In this document: one piece after another, positions 54,407 to 64,000 of the stretch | Numbering within the stretch: position 1 is the first letter of the stretch | Layout of the letters: each line of letters starts with the position of its first letter | Assembly (NCBI RefSeq): GCF_024295625.1 | Contig: NZ_JANCOJ010000001.1 | Coordinates: 558,001 to 622,000, forward strand | DNA length: 64,000 nucleotides | Reading direction: 5' to 3' | From: Streptococcus sp. CF8_St5-11 | GTDB taxonomy: Bacteria > Bacillota > Bacilli > Lactobacillales > Streptococcaceae | Notes under the pieces: generated by a model | The model's input: the letters and a program-made list of their open reading frames with translations, nothing else | What the model was told of the DNA's origin: nothing | Database searches by the model: none | Position numbers and translations under genes: made by a program

Positions 54407-56839
54407 ATGGAATATTATTTTTCTGGTACTATTGAGCGCATTATTTTTGAAAATCCTAGCAGTTTTTTTCGAATCCTCTTGCTCGACATCAGCGATACAG
54501 ATGCCGAAGACTTTGATGATTTTGAGATTATTGTGACGGGCACCATGGCAGATATCATGGAAGGCGAAGACTACACCTTCTGGGGGGAGCTGGTCCATCA
54601 TCCTAAATACGGAGAACAGCTCAAAATCAGTCGCTATGAACGTGCCAAACCCTCTAGCAAGGGCTTGGTGAAATATTTTTCCAGCGATCACTTTAAAGGA
54701 ATTGGTCTCAAAACAGCCCAAAAAATCGTGGACCTCTATGGGGACGATACCATTGACAAAATTTTGGAGGCTCCTGAAAAATTAGAAGAAATCACAGGTC
54801 TCTCCAAGAAAAACCGCCTGGCTTTTGTAGAAAAACTCCGTCAGAATTACGGAACGGAGCGCATTCTCGCCCAACTAGCCAACTATGGCATTCCCAATAA
54901 ATTGGCCTTTCAGATCCAGGATTTCTACAAGGAAGAAACCCTCCAGATCGTGGAGCAACAGCCCTACCGATTGGTGGAAGATATCCAAGGCATGGGCTTT
55001 AAAATCGCGGACCAACTAGCCGAAGAATTGGGGATTGCAAGTGATGCTCCTGAGCGTTTCCGCGCGGGCCTGATCCACAGCCTTTTTAGCTACTCTATCG
55101 AGACTGGAAATACCTACATCGAAGCCAAGGACCTCCTGCGCTATACCATTGACCTGTTAGAATCCGCTCGTCCAGTAGAATTGGATCCTTCCACTGTTGC
55201 CCAAGAATTAGGACGCCTCATCGAGGAAGACAAGGTCCAAAACGTGGACACCAAGATCTTTGACAACAGTCTTTTCTTTGCGGAGGAAGGGATTCGTAGT
55301 CATATCGGTCGATTATTGGAAAAAGGAAAGTCGACTTCATTTGACCCTGAGAAAATCAACCAGGCGATTGAGGAGGTTGAAAAAGATTTAGGGATTCGCT
55401 ACGATGCGATTCAAAAAGAGGCGATTCACCAAGCTATCCAAAATAAGGTCTTTATCCTCACCGGGGGACCGGGGACAGGAAAGACCACTGTTATCAATGG
55501 GATGATCAGTGTCTATGCCCAACTCCACCATCTGGATCTTCGGAAGAAACAAGACCTGCCGATCCTCTTGGCTGCTCCAACGGGACGGGCAGCTAGACGC
55601 ATGAATGAACTAACAGGACTTCCGAGCGCCACCATCCACCGCCATTTGGGGATGACAGGAGATGATGACACCAGCCACTTAGAGGACTATCTGGACGCAG
55701 ACTTTATCATTGTGGACGAATTTTCCATGGTCGATACCTGGTTGGCTAATCAATTAGTCAGCAACATCGCAACCGATACCAAACTCTTGATTGTGGGAGA
55801 TGCCGACCAATTACCATCCGTCAGTCCTGGACAGGTCTTAGCGGATCTCTTGCAGATCCCAAGCATCCCTCAGACCAAGCTCGAACATATTTTCCGTCAG
55901 AGTGAAGATTCGACCATTGTCTCACTTGCAGGAGACATTCGCCAGGGCAAGCTTCCTCAAGATTTCACAGAACGAAAAGCCGACCGCTCTTATTTCGAAG
56001 CCGGAAGCGAACACATCCCTAAGATGATCGAACAGATCACCTCTGCTGCCCTTCGCAGTCAGATCCCGGCTCGAGATATCCAAGTCTTGGCACCGATGTA
56101 CAAGGGCCAGGCTGGCATTGACAACATCAATACACTCATGCAAGACCTTCTCAATCCAGCTGTCAAAGATCAGGTCGTCTTTGACACACCAGACTGCCAA
56201 TACCGCGAGGGGGACAAGGTTATCCATCTGGTCAATGATGCAGAAAGCAATGTCTTTAATGGAGATATTGGCTACATTACCGATCTTCTCCCCGGAAAAT
56301 ATACAGAATCCAAGCAAGATGAATTGACTATCCAATTTGATGGCAATGAAATCGTCTACCCGCGCAATGAATGGTACAAGATTCGCTTAGCCTATGCGAT
56401 GAGTATTCACAAATCGCAAGGAAGCGAATTTCCTGTGGTGATTTTACCCATTACGAATCAAAGCCACCGGATGTTGCAGCGTAATTTGATCTATACCGCC
56501 ATCACGCGCTCTAAGAGCAAACTGATCCTCTTAGGAGAATACAGCGCCTTTGATTTCGCTACTAAAAATACAGGTACAGCGCGCAAGACCTATTTGGTTG
56601 AACGCTTCAAGAACCTGGACGGAGGCGAAGCAACCACAGACTATTCTTCATCCGTTGCAACGGCTTCTGCTACAGTCGAATCTGCACGAAGCAAGGAAGA
56701 AACTGTTGAAACGAAAGCAGAGACGTCTAAGCCTACTGTCTATCGACTGACTGAAGACAATCTCCACACTATCTCCCCCATGATCGGACTGACAGAAGAA
56801 GAGATTGCAGCCTTTTTTGACGTCAAACAACCTAATTGA
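54407..56839 (+). CDS. recD2: RecD2-type DNA helicase
   Basis: 810 residues from the ATG at 54407 (ATG at 54404 is adjacent; AAGGAAAG upstream). An N-terminal OB-like region and a helix-hairpin-helix segment (KGIGLKTAQKIV, about 100) precede the motor, with Walker A LTGGPGTGKTT (about 355), VDEFSMVD and GDADQLPSV, and a C-terminal IHKSQGSEF. RecD2 is a 5'-3' helicase acting in repair without RecB/C. The tail from about 725 is low-complexity and Glu/Ala/Thr-rich. Confidence 0.94.
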   Translation: MEYYFSGTIERIIFENPSSFFRILLLDISDTDAEDFDDFEIIVTGTMADIMEGEDYTFWGELVHHPKYGEQLKISRYERAKPSSKGLVKYFSSDHFKGIGLKTAQKIVDLYGDDTIDKILEAPEKLEEITGLSKKNRLAFVEKLRQNYGTERILAQLANYGIPNKLAFQIQDFYKEETLQIVEQQPYRLVEDIQGMGFKIADQLAEELGIASDAPERFRAGLIHSLFSYSIETGNTYIEAKDLLRYTIDLLESARPVELDPSTVAQELGRLIEEDKVQNVDTKIFDNSLFFAEEGIRSHIGRLLEKGKSTSFDPEKINQAIEEVEKDLGIRYDAIQKEAIHQAIQNKVFILTGGPGTGKTTVINGMISVYAQLHHLDLRKKQDLPILLAAPTGRAARRMNELTGLPSATIHRHLGMTGDDDTSHLEDYLDADFIIVDEFSMVDTWLANQLVSNIATDTKLLIVGDADQLPSVSPGQVLADLLQIPSIPQTKLEHIFRQSEDSTIVSLAGDIRQGKLPQDFTERKADRSYFEAGSEHIPKMIEQITSAALRSQIPARDIQVLAPMYKGQAGIDNINTLMQDLLNPAVKDQVVFDTPDCQYREGDKVIHLVNDAESNVFNGDIGYITDLLPGKYTESKQDELTIQFDGNEIVYPRNEWYKIRLAYAMSIHKSQGSEFPVVILPITNQSHRMLQRNLIYTAITRSKSKLILLGEYSAFDFATKNTGTARKTYLVERFKNLDGGEATTDYSSSVATASATVESARSKEETVETKAETSKPTVYRLTEDNLHTISPMIGLTEEEIAAFFDVKQPN

Positions 56840-56888
56840 TACCCCAAAAATTAAAATAATATATTTTTTAAGACTCATTCAAATACAA

Positions 56889-57034
56889 CTGAAACTTTCC
56901 GCCGTGAGAAAAGTGCTAGAAACACTATGGTTTCTAGCACTCGGGAGTTTTGAAACTTTAGGTTCAAAACTAAGTCATGGAACTTCGTAGAAGTTCGCTG
57001 ACGTCCGTACTCACCTAAGGAAAGTTTCTAAGAT
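56889..57034 (+). repeat. structured 138-bp repeat, copy E
   Basis: Core 56891-57028, exactly 138 bp. Hairpin 2 is the TAGAAAC type of copy A, and hairpin 3 the AGTTTTGAA type of copy B, a combination not seen in the others. It ends 36 bp before the dinB stop and shares the right-hand flank TAAGATGACTTTGTC with copy A. Confidence 0.9.
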
Positions 57035-57070
57035 GACTTTGTCATCAATCTCAGGCGACTAGTGAACAAA

Positions 57071-58177
57071 CTAGTCGTCTTCTTTTTCTTCCACCAAAGG
57101 CAACTCGGTATGATCAACAAAGTTGGTCATGGTGACACCCAAGAGGCGGATTCCTGTATTTATCGATTCGATTTCTTGAAAAATGTGACGCGCTGAACGA
57201 TTGATGCGCTCAGCATCTCGCGTTGGCTCCGTCAAGGTGATACGCTTAGTCAAGGTGGTAAAGTCTCCATAGCGCACTTTTAAGACCAAGGTCTTTCCTT
57301 GCTTACCATGTTTTTCCAGCGATTGGGCTACCTTACTGGACAGATTGGCAATTTCTTCTAAAATATCATCTTCAGCATAGAGGAGCTTGCGGTAGGTCCG
57401 CTCTTTTCCGATCGACTTGCGGATACGATGGCTCTTGACAGGGCTATTGTGAATCCCTCGCGCCTTACGAAAGAGGTCATAGCCAAAGCGCCCAAATCGA
57501 TCAATCAAAGTCATCTCAGGGATGGCTAAAAGATCCGCGCCAGTATAGACCCCCATCTCATGCAGGCGCTCTACTGTCTTCTTTCCTACCCCGTGAAATT
57601 TGGCAATGTCCATCTGGCTCAGGAAATCCTCAGCATCCTCCGGCAAGACCACCGTCAGGCCACGGGGTTTTTGATAGTCACTCGCCATCTTTGCCAAAAA
57701 CTTATTATAAGAGACACCCGCTGAAGCTGTGAGATGCAGCTCTTCCCAGATCGCATGCTGAATCAAGCGAGCAATTTTGACAGCTGATTTGCTCTGGATT
57801 TTATTTTCCGTCACATCTAGATAGGCTTCATCAATACTCATAGGCTCGATCAGATCTGTATAGCGCTTGAAAATCTCACGAACCTGCTCGCCCACTTCTC
57901 GGTATTTCTCATAATTTCCAGAGATAAAGATCGCTTGGGGACAAAGGTCCAGCGCTTCTTTGGAGCTCATGGCCGAATGAATGCCATACTTCCGTGCTTC
58001 ATAGTTACAGGTCGAGACCACACCTCTCCCACCTGACTGACGAGGATCCTGGCCAATTACGACAGGCTTCCCCTTTAAACTAGGGTTATCTCTTTCTTCG
58101 ACGGCAGCAAAAAATGCATCCATATCAATATGAATAATCTTGCGACTCGTATCATTCACCAATGGGAATATCAGCAT
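57071..58177 (-). CDS. dinB: DNA polymerase IV (Y family)
   Basis: 368 residues. Catalytic carboxylates are in [17 protein letters not shown] and [10 protein letters not shown], with the helix-hairpin-helix [16 protein letters not shown] (about 190) and the little-finger domain after about 240. There is no obvious beta-clamp motif at the very end, which reads LVEEKEDD, so a clamp-binding peptide may lie just before it. It copies past damaged bases at the cost of accuracy. Ribosome site GGAGGGTGAAAA; repeat copy E lies downstream. Confidence 0.93.
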   Translation of the reverse strand: MLIFPLVNDTSRKIIHIDMDAFFAAVEERDNPSLKGKPVVIGQDPRQSGGRGVVSTCNYEARKYGIHSAMSSKEALDLCPQAIFISGNYEKYREVGEQVREIFKRYTDLIEPMSIDEAYLDVTENKIQSKSAVKIARLIQHAIWEELHLTASAGVSYNKFLAKMASDYQKPRGLTVVLPEDAEDFLSQMDIAKFHGVGKKTVERLHEMGVYTGADLLAIPEMTLIDRFGRFGYDLFRKARGIHNSPVKSHRIRKSIGKERTYRKLLYAEDDILEEIANLSSKVAQSLEKHGKQGKTLVLKVRYGDFTTLTKRITLTEPTRDAERINRSARHIFQEIESINTGIRLLGVTMTNFVDHTELPLVEEKEDD

Positions 58178-58354
58178 TTTTCACCCTCCTTTTTTTCTAT
58201 TATAAGAAGAAAATTTTAGAATTGCAAAAATCGGCCCTTCCTAAAAACATGAAAATTGATGGAAAACCGTATTTGTTTTCAAAAATGTAGTACAGTATCA
58301 CATAAGAGTTGAAACTGTATTATAAAAGAATCTGTTGTTTTTCGCAATTTGCCT

Positions 58355-58383
58355 TTGTGTAACCGGTTTCTGTGTGGTATACT
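58355..58383 (+). promoter_or_regulatory. promoter of pflB
   Basis: TTGTGT, 17-bp spacer, and TGGTATACT (an extended -10). The start codon is 56 bp further on, preceded by AGAGGAAAA. A further 175 bp upstream holds AT-rich sequence with no gene. Confidence 0.7.
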
Positions 58384-58438
58384 ACTATTGTAAGTGCAAC
58401 AGATATAGTTGCTAGAAAGACAATAGAGGAAAATAAAA

Positions 58439-60754
58439 ATGGTTGTTAAAACAGTCGTTGAAGCACAAGATATTTTTGACAAAGCCTGGGAAGGCTTCAA
58501 AGGTGAAGATTGGAAAGAAAAAGCAAGCGTTTCTCGCTTCGTTCAAGCTAACTATACACCTTATGATGGAGATGAAAGCTTCCTAGCTGGTCCAACTGAA
58601 CGTTCTCTTCACATCAAGAAGATTGTTGAAGAAACAAAAGCTCATTACGAAGAAACTCGTTTCCCATACGATAACCGTCCAACATCTATCGCTGATATCG
58701 CAGCTGGATATATCGACAAAGAAAACGAAGTCATCTTCGGTATCCAAAATGATGAGTTGTTCAAATTGAACTTCATGCCTCGTGGTGGTATCCGTATGGC
58801 GGAAACTACTTTGAAAGAAAATGGATACGAACCAGATCCAGCAGTTCATGAAATCTTCACAAAATACGTTACAACTGTAAACGACGGTATCTTCCGCGCT
58901 TACACTTCTAACATCCGTCGTGCTCGTCACGCTCACACTGTAACTGGTCTTCCAGACGCTTACTCTCGTGGACGTATCATCGGGGTTTATGCTCGTTTGG
59001 CTCTTTATGGTGCTGACTACTTGATGGCTGAAAAAGCAAACGACTGGAACTCTATTACTGAAATCGATGAAGAATCAATCCGTCTTCGTGAAGAAGTAAA
59101 CCTTCAATACCAAGCACTTCAAGAAGTTGTTAAATTGGGTGACCTTTATGGTGTAGACGTGCGTCGTCCTGCCTTCGATACAAAAGAAGCGATCCAATGG
59201 ACAAACATCGCCTTCATGGCTGTCTGCCGTGTGATCAACGGTGCTGCTACTTCTCTTGGACGTGTGCCAATCGTTTTGGATATCTACGCTGAACGTGACT
59301 TGGCTCGTGGTACTTACACTGAATCAGAAATCCAAGAATTCGTTGACGATTTCGTTATGAAATTGCGTACTGTTAAATTTGCTCGTACAAAAGCTTACGA
59401 CCAATTGTACTCAGGTGACCCAACCTTCATCACAACTTCTATGGCTGGTATGGGTAACGACGGTCGTCACCGTGTTACTAAGATGGACTACCGTTTCTTG
59501 AACACTTTGGACAACATCGGTAACTCTCCAGAACCAAACTTGACAGTTCTTTGGACTGACAAATTGCCATATAGCTTCCGTCGCTACTGTATGCACATGA
59601 GCCACAAACACTCTTCTATCCAATACGAAGGTGTAACAACAATGGCGAAAGACGGATACGGTGAAATGAGCTGTATCTCATGTTGTGTATCTCCACTTGA
59701 CCCAGAAAACGAAGAACAACGCCACAACATCCAATACTTCGGTGCTCGTGTTAACGTGCTTAAAGCTCTTCTTACTGGTTTGAACGGTGGTTACGACGAT
59801 GTTCATAAAGACTACAAAGTATTTGATATCGATCCAATCCGTGATGAAGTTCTTGAATTCGAATCTGTTAAAGCAAACTTCGAAAAATCTCTTGACTGGT
59901 TGACAGACACTTACGTAGATGCTTTGAACATCATCCACTACATGACTGATAAGTACAACTACGAAGCTGTTCAAATGGCCTTCTTGCCAACTCACCAACG
60001 CGCTAACATGGGATTCGGTATCTGTGGATTTGCCAACACTGTTGATACATTGTCAGCAATCAAATACGCTACAGTTAAACCAATCCGTGACGAAGATGGC
60101 TACATCTACGATTATGAAACAATTGGTGAATACCCACGTTGGGGTGAAGATGACCCACGTTCTAACGAATTGGCAGAATGGTTGATCGAAGCTTACACTA
60201 CTCGTCTTCGCAGCCACAAACTTTACAAGAACGCTGAAGCAACTGTTTCACTTCTTACCATCACTTCTAACGTTGCTTACTCTAAACAAACTGGTAACTC
60301 ACCAGTCCACAAAGGAGTATACCTCAACGAAGATGGTTCTGTGAACTTGTCTAAATTGGAATTCTTCTCACCAGGTGCTAACCCATCTAACAAAGCTAAA
60401 GGTGGATGGTTGCAAAACTTGAACTCACTTGCTAGCCTTGACTTTGGTTATGCAGCTGATGGTATCTCACTCACTACTCAAGTTTCACCACGTGCTCTTG
60501 GTAAAACTCGTGACGAACAAGTTGATAACTTGGTAACCATCCTTGATGGATACTTCGAAAACGGTGGACAACACGTTAACTTGAACGTTATGGACTTGAA
60601 CGATGTTTACGAAAAGATCATGTCAGGTGAAGACGTTATCGTTCGTATCTCTGGATACTGTGTAAACACTAAATACCTCACTCCAGAACAAAAAACTGAA
60701 TTGACACAACGTGTCTTCCACGAAGTTCTTTCAATGGATGATGCCTTGAACTAA
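58439..60754 (+). CDS. pflB: pyruvate formate-lyase
   Basis: 771 residues. The catalytic cysteine pair is in [13 protein letters not shown] (about 413) and the glycyl radical loop is [13 protein letters not shown] near residue 736. It converts pyruvate and CoA to acetyl-CoA and formate under low oxygen and competes with SpxB for pyruvate. Activation needs the radical-SAM enzyme PflA, which is not in this window. Codon use is extremely biased, as in gdhA and spxB, fitting a very abundant enzyme. Confidence 0.96.
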   Translation: MVVKTVVEAQDIFDKAWEGFKGEDWKEKASVSRFVQANYTPYDGDESFLAGPTERSLHIKKIVEETKAHYEETRFPYDNRPTSIADIAAGYIDKENEVIFGIQNDELFKLNFMPRGGIRMAETTLKENGYEPDPAVHEIFTKYVTTVNDGIFRAYTSNIRRARHAHTVTGLPDAYSRGRIIGVYARLALYGADYLMAEKANDWNSITEIDEESIRLREEVNLQYQALQEVVKLGDLYGVDVRRPAFDTKEAIQWTNIAFMAVCRVINGAATSLGRVPIVLDIYAERDLARGTYTESEIQEFVDDFVMKLRTVKFARTKAYDQLYSGDPTFITTSMAGMGNDGRHRVTKMDYRFLNTLDNIGNSPEPNLTVLWTDKLPYSFRRYCMHMSHKHSSIQYEGVTTMAKDGYGEMSCISCCVSPLDPENEEQRHNIQYFGARVNVLKALLTGLNGGYDDVHKDYKVFDIDPIRDEVLEFESVKANFEKSLDWLTDTYVDALNIIHYMTDKYNYEAVQMAFLPTHQRANMGFGICGFANTVDTLSAIKYATVKPIRDEDGYIYDYETIGEYPRWGEDDPRSNELAEWLIEAYTTRLRSHKLYKNAEATVSLLTITSNVAYSKQTGNSPVHKGVYLNEDGSVNLSKLEFFSPGANPSNKAKGGWLQNLNSLASLDFGYAADGISLTTQVSPRALGKTRDEQVDNLVTILDGYFENGGQHVNLNVMDLNDVYEKIMSGEDVIVRISGYCVNTKYLTPEQKTELTQRVFHEVLSMDDALN

Positions 60755-60770
60755 GATTCAAATAGGTCTT

Positions 60771-60799
60771 AAAAACCAGTCGGAAACGGCTGGTTTTTT
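60771..60799 (+). terminator. terminator of pflB
   Basis: AAAACCAGTCG-GAAA-CGGCTGGTTTT hairpin, one mismatch, followed by a T-run. Confidence 0.9.
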
Positions 60800-60859
60800 C
60801 ATCCCCATCGCAAGAGTATTCTGAATTTTGAAAGAGTTTAAGAGCCTACTACATAGAGT

Positions 60860-60888
60860 TTGACAGCGCTTTCTCCAAGTGTTATAGT
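60860..60888 (+). promoter_or_regulatory. consensus promoter of the 37-codon ORF
   Basis: TTGACA, 17-bp spacer, TATAGT, one base off the ideal sigma-A promoter, 32 bp before the start codon of the small ORF. Confidence 0.8.
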
Positions 60889-60920
60889 AGAGCTGTAAAT
60901 AAGATAGAAGGGGTGATCTT

Positions 60921-61034
60921 ATGTTTTTAACATTTATTTTCGCTATTATTTGGCTCTTTATCCTGATTGCACTGATCTTTTTAGCAACCCTTCTCGTCCA
61001 GGATAGCACCGTGCAACACCACCACCCGAGTTAA
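60921..61034 (+). CDS. 37-residue single-pass membrane peptide
   Basis: ATG at 60921 follows AAGGGGTGATCTT, and the frame ends in TAA at 61032-61034. The product opens MFLTFIFAIIWLFILIALIF, one long hydrophobic helix, and closes with a polar tail containing three histidines (VQHHHPS). A near-consensus promoter at 60860-60888 belongs to it alone. Its size and shape are those of small regulatory membrane proteins or type I toxins; no antitoxin RNA is evident and I recognise no family. Confidence 0.6.
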   Translation: MFLTFIFAIIWLFILIALIFLATLLVQDSTVQHHHPS

Positions 61035-61172
61035 CGAATGATAAGCCTAAACAATAGCTATTCTAAACGAATTCAGAAAGGATAAGAAACAAACTAGAAT
61101 TGTCAAATTTTAGTTCTGTCTCTCGTCCTTTTTTGCTATAATAGAAACAGATTATTTAGTAAGAAGGATATT

Positions 61173-61931
61173 ATGGAAGAGTCAAAACAGATCAACCAAG
61201 TGATCGACGTCCTGATGTTAGCTGGAACCCTCCTGATAGAGAGCGGTTCTGAGATTCACCGGGTCGAAGATACCATGATCCGGATCGCCCATTCACAGGG
61301 AATCGTCGATTGCAATGTTTTAGCGATGCCAGTCGCTATTTTCTTTTCAATTGAGAACACCAATGTCACGCGCATGAAACGGATCTTGCGAACTAATTAC
61401 AATATCGAGAAGGTCTGTGACGTCAACCAGATCTCTCGTCAACTAGTCTCTGGAGAGATGGATCTCGAGCACGCTTACCAGGCCCTGAGCGAGTTAAAAA
61501 ATAAGCGTGTTCCTTATACCAATCTCCAGTTGACCATTGCAGCAACCCTCAGTGCGCCTTTCTTCTCCATCATGTTTGGTGGAAATTTCTATGATGCGAT
61601 TGGAGCGGGCATTGCAACTGTCTTTGCCTTTGCTTTTTCTCTTGTCGTTGAGAAATACGTTCGCATTCCTTTTGCGACTGCTTTTGCGGCAGCCTTTGTC
61701 TTTGGCTTTTTAGCCCATATTTGGACGCGCTATAGTGGTTTTCCTTCCAATACCGATCTCATTATCGCAGGCTGTGTCATGCCCTTCGTTCCTGGGATCG
61801 CTATGACCAATGCCGTCCGAGATCTGATGAATTACCACCTCAACTCTGGGATGAGCAAACTCTTTGAGACTCTCCTCATTACTCTTGCCCTTGGTGCCGG
61901 TACAACCGTTGCCCTTGTCCTTATGAAATAA
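61173..61931 (+). CDS. threonine/serine exporter ThrE-like, N-terminal subunit
   Basis: 252 residues. A cytosolic N-terminal part (to about 115) contains EIHRVEDTMIRIAHSQG and is followed by four or five membrane helices, the DUF1212/ThrE N-terminal architecture. The segment IIAGCVMPFVPGIAMTNAVRD near residue 205 is typical. The partner half is encoded by the next gene, five bases on. Together they form a split ThrE-type exporter of threonine or serine. An extended -10 TGCTATAAT lies upstream near 61132. Confidence 0.85.
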   Translation: MEESKQINQVIDVLMLAGTLLIESGSEIHRVEDTMIRIAHSQGIVDCNVLAMPVAIFFSIENTNVTRMKRILRTNYNIEKVCDVNQISRQLVSGEMDLEHAYQALSELKNKRVPYTNLQLTIAATLSAPFFSIMFGGNFYDAIGAGIATVFAFAFSLVVEKYVRIPFATAFAAAFVFGFLAHIWTRYSGFPSNTDLIIAGCVMPFVPGIAMTNAVRDLMNYHLNSGMSKLFETLLITLALGAGTTVALVLMK

Positions 61932-61935
61932 AATC

Positions 61936-62403
61936 ATGAACCTAACTGAATTTTTAATCCAAGCGGTGGCTAGTTTGATTGCCATCATCACCTTTTTAAT
62001 CGTCCTAAATGTGCAACGCTCCATGTTGATTCCTGGAGGAATCTTAGGGATGGGCATCTGGCTACTATACTATATTCTAAAAGGTCCTACCAATGTTATC
62101 GTAGCAACCTTTATCGCAGCTATTGTCGGCTCCTGTATCAGTCAGATTTTAAGTATCATTCTCAAGACACCTGTCGTGGTCTTTATGTTGTCCATTCTCG
62201 CCCCCTTGGTTCCTGGATATATTTCCTATCGGACCACTTCCTTCTTTGTTAGTGGCCAATATCGACAGGCAGTAACCAGCGTGACCCTGGTGGTTATTCT
62301 GGCCTTGGTCATCTCCATCGGGATGGCTAGCGGATCTGTCGTCTTGAAACTCTACCATTCCTACCAACGCTATCAAAAAAGAAAAATGACCAATGCCAAC
62401 TAG
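61936..62403 (+). CDS. threonine/serine exporter ThrE-like, C-terminal subunit
   Basis: 155 residues, four or five membrane helices and almost no soluble part, matching the DUF3815/ThrE2 family. The segment LSILAPLVPGYISYRTTSFF mirrors the PFVPG region of the partner, as expected for two halves related by duplication. Start four bases after the partner's stop, so both are made from one message. A terminator overlaps the 3' end. Confidence 0.85.
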   Translation: MNLTEFLIQAVASLIAIITFLIVLNVQRSMLIPGGILGMGIWLLYYILKGPTNVIVATFIAAIVGSCISQILSIILKTPVVVFMLSILAPLVPGYISYRTTSFFVSGQYRQAVTSVTLVVILALVISIGMASGSVVLKLYHSYQRYQKRKMTNAN

Positions 62404-62415
62404 CATTGGTTTTCT
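62389..62415 (+). terminator. terminator of the ThrE-like pair
   Basis: ACCAATGC / GCATTGGT hairpin with a six-base loop, followed by TTTCTAATTTTT. It overlaps the stop codon of the second gene. Confidence 0.8.
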
Positions 62416-62506
62416 AATTTTTATCTATGTAATCGTTTGCTTTATCGCTTAAAAGGAGTACAATGATAGTGAAAAAACAAATCCTTTAAAGTATGTGAGG
62501 TGCTGT

Positions 62507-62740
62507 ATGATGATAAACAAGTATATCAAGTATCTTCCTTGGGGGATTTTAGGAGCAATCAACTCCTATCTAGAAGCAACTAACTATGCACGCAATTCAT
62601 TTGACTTGTTCTTTCTGACCTTGAACTTTCTGATTGTGTACATCGCTATACTCGTCTTCTACGAAAAAGTTCTAAGAGATAAATGCAAAGAACTCTTCAT
62701 AAGAATCATGAGCAACCCTAAGAAGGATAAGCAAGCATAA
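62507..62740 (+). CDS. small membrane protein of unknown function
   Basis: 77 residues from the ATG at 62507 (GAGGTG just upstream; the next codon is also ATG and may be used). Two hydrophobic segments (about 9-20 and 32-52) are followed by a basic tail KELFIRIMSNPKKDKQA. I do not recognise the family. Single-gene unit with its own terminator, between the ThrE-like pair and mvaS. Confidence 0.6.
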   Translation: MMINKYIKYLPWGILGAINSYLEATNYARNSFDLFFLTLNFLIVYIAILVFYEKVLRDKCKELFIRIMSNPKKDKQA

Positions 62741-62746
62741 GAGTTG

Positions 62747-62772
62747 AAAAGTCATCTGAGGATGGCTTTTTC
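62747..62772 (+). terminator. terminator of the 77-codon gene
   Basis: AAAAGTCATC / GATGGCTTTT with one mismatch and a short loop, followed by TTCTT. Confidence 0.8.
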
Positions 62773-62927
62773 TTATAGATTCTTTATTTTTTCTTTGAAA
62801 CATTGCAAAATCGGTCCCGAGTATGATTTCCTTGCTGATCTAGCTTTTTCAAGGGAGTTTTACCCTTAAATATGGTAAAATAGTAACGAAATATACTAGT
62901 AGATATCAAATAAAAAAGAGGTTAAGA

Positions 62928-64000
62928 ATGACAATTGGGATTGATAAGATTGGTTTTGCGACGAGCCCTTATGTCTTGCGTTTAGAAGATTTGGCTGCTG
63001 CTCGTGATACTGATCCCGAAAAACTGAGCAAGGGTCTTCTCTTAAAAGAACAAAGTGTTGCACCGATCACAGAAGACATCGTCACATTGGCTGCAACTGC
63101 GGCAGACGATATTTTGACAGATGAAGATAAACAAGCGATCGATATGGTGATTCTTGCGACGGAATCTGGGATTGACCAGAGTAAGGCCGCTGCTGTTTTT
63201 GTCCATGGCTTACTAGACATCCAGCCTTTCGCTCGCTCTTTTGAGATGAAAGAAGCTTGCTATGCTGCAACTGCTGCTTTGGATTATGCTAAACTCCATG
63301 TTGAAAAATTCCCGCATAGTAAGGTCTTGGTCATTGCCAGTGACATTGCTAAATACGGAATTGGGACTCCTGGTGAACCAACACAGGGGGCTGGAGCGGT
63401 TGCCATGCTAATCAGCCAAAATCCTCGTATTCTATCTTTTAACGATGATAATGTTGCCCAAACACGCGATGTCATGGATTTTTGGCGTCCAAATTACGCG
63501 ACAACTCCCTTCGTGAATGGGATTTATTCAACACAACAATATCTAGATTCTCTGAAAACAACCTGGGCGGAATACCAGAAACGGACTGGCCTTGCCTTGA
63601 CAGACTTTGCGGCTATCTGTTTCCACTTGCCTTATCCGAAATTAGCTCTCAAGGGCTTGAAAAAAATCCTGGATAAGTCAGTGTCAGAAGAGAAAAAAGA
63701 TCAATTACAATACAACTTTGATCAATCGATTCTATACAGCCAACGCGTGGGAAATATCTACACTGGATCTCTTTTCCTAGGCTTGCTGTCACTACTGGAA
63801 AATGACCCCCAACTCAAAGCTGGGGACCGAATCGCCCTCTTTAGCTATGGAAGTGGAGCGGTTTCTGAGATCTTTAGTGCCAATCTCGTTCCTGGTTTTG
63901 AGCAACTCTTAGATCACAAACGCATGGAAAAACTGGACCAACGTACGGTTCTTAGTGTTGCTGACTACGAACGACTCTTTTATGAGGAAGTAGATCTAGA
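62928..64000 (+). CDS. mvaS: HMG-CoA synthase, 3' end beyond the window
   Basis: 357 residues are visible before the window ends, so about 30 residues are missing. The start follows AAGAGGTTAAGA. The catalytic cysteine lies in MKEACYAATAAL (about 110), with a conserved histidine in CFHLPYPK (about 232) and the GSLFLGLLSLL segment (about 280). It condenses acetyl-CoA with acetoacetyl-CoA to HMG-CoA, the first committed step of the mevalonate route to isoprenoids that streptococci use. Partner mvaA would be expected next. Confidence 0.94.
   Translation, partial: MTIGIDKIGFATSPYVLRLEDLAAARDTDPEKLSKGLLLKEQSVAPITEDIVTLAATAADDILTDEDKQAIDMVILATESGIDQSKAAAVFVHGLLDIQPFARSFEMKEACYAATAALDYAKLHVEKFPHSKVLVIASDIAKYGIGTPGEPTQGAGAVAMLISQNPRILSFNDDNVAQTRDVMDFWRPNYATTPFVNGIYSTQQYLDSLKTTWAEYQKRTGLALTDFAAICFHLPYPKLALKGLKKILDKSVSEEKKDQLQYNFDQSILYSQRVGNIYTGSLFLGLLSLLENDPQLKAGDRIALFSYGSGAVSEIFSANLVPGFEQLLDHKRMEKLDQRTVLSVADYERLFYEEVDL

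Noticed and set aside
60758..61009. Minus-strand frame of 83 codons after pflB
   Set aside because: It overlaps the pflB terminator and the promoter-supported 37-codon ORF on the other strand.

Overview
The window looks like chromosome of a low-GC Gram-positive coccus of the genus Streptococcus, most likely the mitis/sanguinis/parasanguinis part of the genus. The reasons are the gene set and the family-level resemblance of the proteins: pyruvate oxidase SpxB, the copY-cupA-copA copper operon, a czcD zinc exporter divergent from a SczA-like TetR regulator, fused MsrAB, class 1A PyrD, PabB with a PabC-like tail, RecD2, RNase HIII beside LepB, PflB and MvaS. The species is not determined. No rRNA, tRNA, CRISPR array or intact insertion sequence was seen.

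Layout. 1-5.1 kb: end of a larger gene, a zinc-type alcohol dehydrogenase, the zinc-efflux pair czcD/sczA with two palindromic operators, two small membrane proteins and an AEC permease. 5.1-8.9 kb: a remodelled locus with a pnuC 3' remnant, an hsdS 5' remnant and a complete four-gene ECF transporter of unlike base composition. 9.2-14.7 kb: an LPXTG surface protein of 1799 residues with seven Cna_B-type repeats. 15-24.4 kb: membrane acyltransferase, folate-pathway pabB with a hydrolase, an ABC exporter convergent with a two-component system, and a phospho-beta-glucosidase. 24.5-30.2 kb: VOC protein, spxB and the cop operon. 30.3-36.8 kb: SGNH hydrolase, HAD phosphatase, HD protein and the capA/mutS-like/DUF554 operon. 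36.9-40.2 kb: an RRNPP-like regulator with a small membrane protein, msrAB, a 28-residue small ORF and a small helical protein. 40.2-49 kb: pyrD, gdhA, mscS, sstT, a glycine-riboswitch-controlled sodium:amino-acid symporter and a C69 dipeptidase. 49.3-58.2 kb: the zapA-cvpA-mutS2 operon divergent from rnhC-lepB-recD2, then dinB. 58.4-64 kb: pflB, a 37-residue membrane peptide gene, a split ThrE exporter and the start of mvaS.

The most unusual signal is dispersed and non-coding. Five copies of one structured repeat (9.1, 32.7, 38.5, 49.2 and 56.9 kb) have a core of exactly 138 bp in every copy. Each core has terminal inverted repeats and three internal hairpins. Two of those hairpins carry compensatory base changes, and the unpaired segment around GACGTC is nearly invariant. 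Each copy lies just beyond the 3' end of a minus-strand gene. A second family of about 185 bp occurs as two nearly identical inverted copies (18.5 and 43.5 kb), with a partial, covarying relative at 36.85 kb. Two promoter- or RBS-supported ORFs shorter than 40 codons (39.7 and 60.9 kb) also look real.

Functionally the window combines metal homeostasis (Zn, Cu), peroxide production and oxidative repair (SpxB, MsrAB), mixed-acid fermentation (PflB), amino-acid transport, DNA repair (MutS2, RecD2, DinB) and cell-surface adhesion. All identifications come from reading the sequence; no database search was run.
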